Below, one piece after another: positions 62,289 through 64,000 of a stretch of 64,000 nucleotides of DNA. A model generated the notes under the pieces. That model made no database searches, had not been told where the DNA came from, and saw nothing but the letters and a program-made list of their open reading frames with translations. Position numbers and translations under genes: made by a program. The number at the start of each line of letters is the position of its first letter. Position 1 is the first letter of the stretch. This stretch comes from Pseudomonadota bacterium (GTDB lineage: Bacteria > Pseudomonadota > Gammaproteobacteria > Burkholderiales > JAKAFK01): contig JAJYKK010000005.1 of NCBI GenBank assembly GCA_021788645.1, forward strand, positions 1 through 64,000, in the 5' to 3' direction.

Positions 62289-63983
62289 TTACGACTCGGA
62301 GGATTCGTCCGATTTCTTTTCCAGCTTAGCCTTGAGCAATGCCCCGAGGCTGGTGGTGCCCGCCGAGCCCGCGTGCTCGGTCGACATCTTGGCGATGGCC
62401 TCGGATTCCTCGGCGGCATCCTTCGCCTTGATGGAAAGGTTGATTGCGCGGTTCTTCCGGTCGACGTTGATGATCATCGCCTCCACCTCGTCGCCTTCCT
62501 TCAGGTGGGAACGAATATCCTCGACCCGGTCGCGCGCGACCTCGGATGCACGCAGATAGCCTTCCACTTCCCCGTCCAGGGCAATCTGCGCGCCCTTGGC
62601 GTCGATCGACTTGACGACGCCCTTGACGACGCTGCCCTTTTCGTGGGTAGCCACGTAGTTGCTGAAAGGATCCCCCTCCAACTGCTTGATCCCCAGCGAG
62701 ATCCGCTCCCGCTCCACGTCGATCGCGAGCACCACCGCTTCCACCTCATCGCCCTTCTTGTAAGAGCGCACCGCCTCTTCGCCCGGCATGTTCCAGGACA
62801 GGTCCGACAGGTGCACGAGACCGTCGATCCCCCCCTGCAGCCCGATGAACACCCCGAAGTCGGTGATGGATTTGATCTGACCGCGAACCTTGTCGCCCTT
62901 CTTGTGGTTGATCGAGAACTCTTCCCACGGGTTGGGCTGGCACTGCTTCATGCCCAGCGAAATCCGGCGTCGGTCCTCGTCGATGTCGAGAATCATGACC
63001 TCGACCTCGTCGCCGAGCGAAACCACCTTGGACGGATGGACGTTCTTGTTGGTCCAATCCATTTCCGACACATGCACCAGTCCTTCGATGCCCTGCTCGA
63101 TCTCCACGAACGCGCCGTAGTCGGTCAGGTTGGTCACCTTGCCGAACAGGCGGGTGCTCGTCGGGTAGCGCCGAGACAAACCCACCCACGGATCTTCGCC
63201 CAATTGCTTGAGCCCGAGCGATACGCGGTTCTTCTCCTGATCGAACTTGAGCACCACCGCTTCGACCTCGTCTCCCACGCTCAACACCTCGGACGGATGC
63301 TTCACGCGACGCCAGGCCAGGTCGGTGATGTGCAGCAAGCCATCGATGCCGCCCAGGTCCACGAAGGCCCCGTAATCGGTGATGTTCTTGACGATGCCCT
63401 TGACGATGAGCCCTTCCTTGAGGCTTGCCAGCAGCGCCTGACGTTCCGCGCCTTGGGTTTCTTCCAGCACCGCACGGCGAGACACCACGACGTTGTTGCG
63501 TTTGCGGTCAAGCTTGATGACCTTGAATTCGAGTTCCTTGCCTTCGTAGGGGGTCGTATCCTTGACCGGACGGATGTCAACCAGCGAGCCCGGCAGGAAG
63601 GCCCGAATGCCGTTCACCATGACCGTCAGGCCGCCCTTGACCTTGCCCTGCACCAACCCATGCACCAGCTTGCCCTGCTCCATGGACACTTCCAGGTCGG
63701 TCCAGGCGGCAAGCCGCTTCGCCTTCTCGCGTGACAGCTTGGTCGAGCCGTAGCCGTCCTCAAGCGCCTCGATGGCAACCGCCACGAAGTCGCCCGGCTT
63801 GACGTCGAGTTCGCCCTTGTCGTTCTTGAACTCATCCGCCGGAATAATGCTCTCGGACTTCAAGCCGGCGTTGACGATCACAATGTTGTCGTGAACCTCC
63901 ACCACCTCGGCGGTGATCACTTCACCGGCGCGCATTTCCTGGCGAGCCAGGCTCTCTTCGAACAGCGCCGCAAAACTTTCCAT
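62289..63983 (-). CDS. rpsA: 30S ribosomal protein S1
   Basis: A 564-residue protein with six S1 (OB-fold) repeats, matching gammaproteobacterial S1 (557 in E. coli). The start [20 protein letters not shown] is typical. Repeats 3-6 show the regular GxVxxxxxYGAFVxL pattern (for example [20 protein letters not shown] and [20 protein letters not shown]). It brings mRNA to the 30S subunit. AGGA lies before the ATG at 63983, near the window edge. Confidence 0.98.
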   Translation of the reverse strand: MESFAALFEESLARQEMRAGEVITAEVVEVHDNIVIVNAGLKSESIIPADEFKNDKGELDVKPGDFVAVAIEALEDGYGSTKLSREKAKRLAAWTDLEVSMEQGKLVHGLVQGKVKGGLTVMVNGIRAFLPGSLVDIRPVKDTTPYEGKELEFKVIKLDRKRNNVVVSRRAVLEETQGAERQALLASLKEGLIVKGIVKNITDYGAFVDLGGIDGLLHITDLAWRRVKHPSEVLSVGDEVEAVVLKFDQEKNRVSLGLKQLGEDPWVGLSRRYPTSTRLFGKVTNLTDYGAFVEIEQGIEGLVHVSEMDWTNKNVHPSKVVSLGDEVEVMILDIDEDRRRISLGMKQCQPNPWEEFSINHKKGDKVRGQIKSITDFGVFIGLQGGIDGLVHLSDLSWNMPGEEAVRSYKKGDEVEAVVLAIDVERERISLGIKQLEGDPFSNYVATHEKGSVVKGVVKSIDAKGAQIALDGEVEGYLRASEVARDRVEDIRSHLKEGDEVEAMIINVDRKNRAINLSIKAKDAAEESEAIAKMSTEHAGSAGTTSLGALLKAKLEKKSDESSES

Positions 63984-64000
63984 GGATTCCTGGGTAGTAA

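Overview
The window is GC-rich (roughly 65%) proteobacterial chromosome. A form II RuBisCO, an Rnf complex in the enterobacterial gene order, class I c-type cytochromes, LPS heptose genes, Pel exopolysaccharide genes and gammaproteobacterial housekeeping blocks (rnf-nth; rpsA-ihfB-lapAB-pyrF) suggest an autotrophic gammaproteobacterium, possibly a sulfur or iron oxidiser of the Acidithiobacillus/Acidiferrobacter kind. The taxon is inference; no rRNA or tRNA gene was recognised.

Layout. (1) 1-8.9 kb: the N-terminus of a MerR-like/IS607-like protein, a CBS-domain protein, a DgkA-family kinase, a pyruvate dehydrogenase operon whose E2 and E3 are fused in one 995-residue chain, a hydrolase and a SIMPL-domain protein. 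(2) 9.0-13.3 kb: cbbM with a clear terminator, cspA on the other strand with a near-consensus promoter, pyrD and ald. (3) 13.3-21.4 kb: rnfABCDGE, an unknown 138-residue protein, nth, a FIST protein and a DUF1841 protein. (4) 21.4-24.3 kb: two small c-type cytochromes (minus strand) and an EAL-CBS-GGDEF protein. (5) 24.9-32.2 kb: six genes of a membrane complex related to hydrogenase-4/complex I whose large subunit has lost all nickel-ligand cysteines. (6) 32.2-39.6 kb: an ATP:cob(I)alamin adenosyltransferase, cysM, a GGQEF protein and manC (minus strand), then a secreted phosphoesterase and a di-heme peroxidase. (7) 40-52.4 kb: a complete pel operon, with PelB split into two polypeptides. (8) 52.9-55.9 kb: a CLC channel with CBS domains, a mobile-element end and a methyltransferase. 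(9) 56.2-64 kb, all minus strand: hldD, hldE1, ugd, pyrF, lapB, lapA, ihfB, rpsA.

How it fits together. Carbon fixation (cbbM) and pyruvate oxidation feed central metabolism. The Rnf complex and the hydrogenase-like complex are ion-translocating redox modules. The two GGDEF-type proteins and the c-di-GMP receptor PelD suggest c-di-GMP control of Pel biofilm matrix. ManC, Ugd, HldE1 and HldD supply sugar nucleotides for surface glycans, and LapA/LapB tune LPS synthesis.

Most notable: the cysteine-less hydrogenase-like complex lacking a ferredoxin subunit; a 49-bp sequence with an IS200/IS605-type terminal hairpin, present in two inverted copies (between hyfG and hyfI, and across the clcA stop codon); the split PelB; and the E2-E3 fusion.
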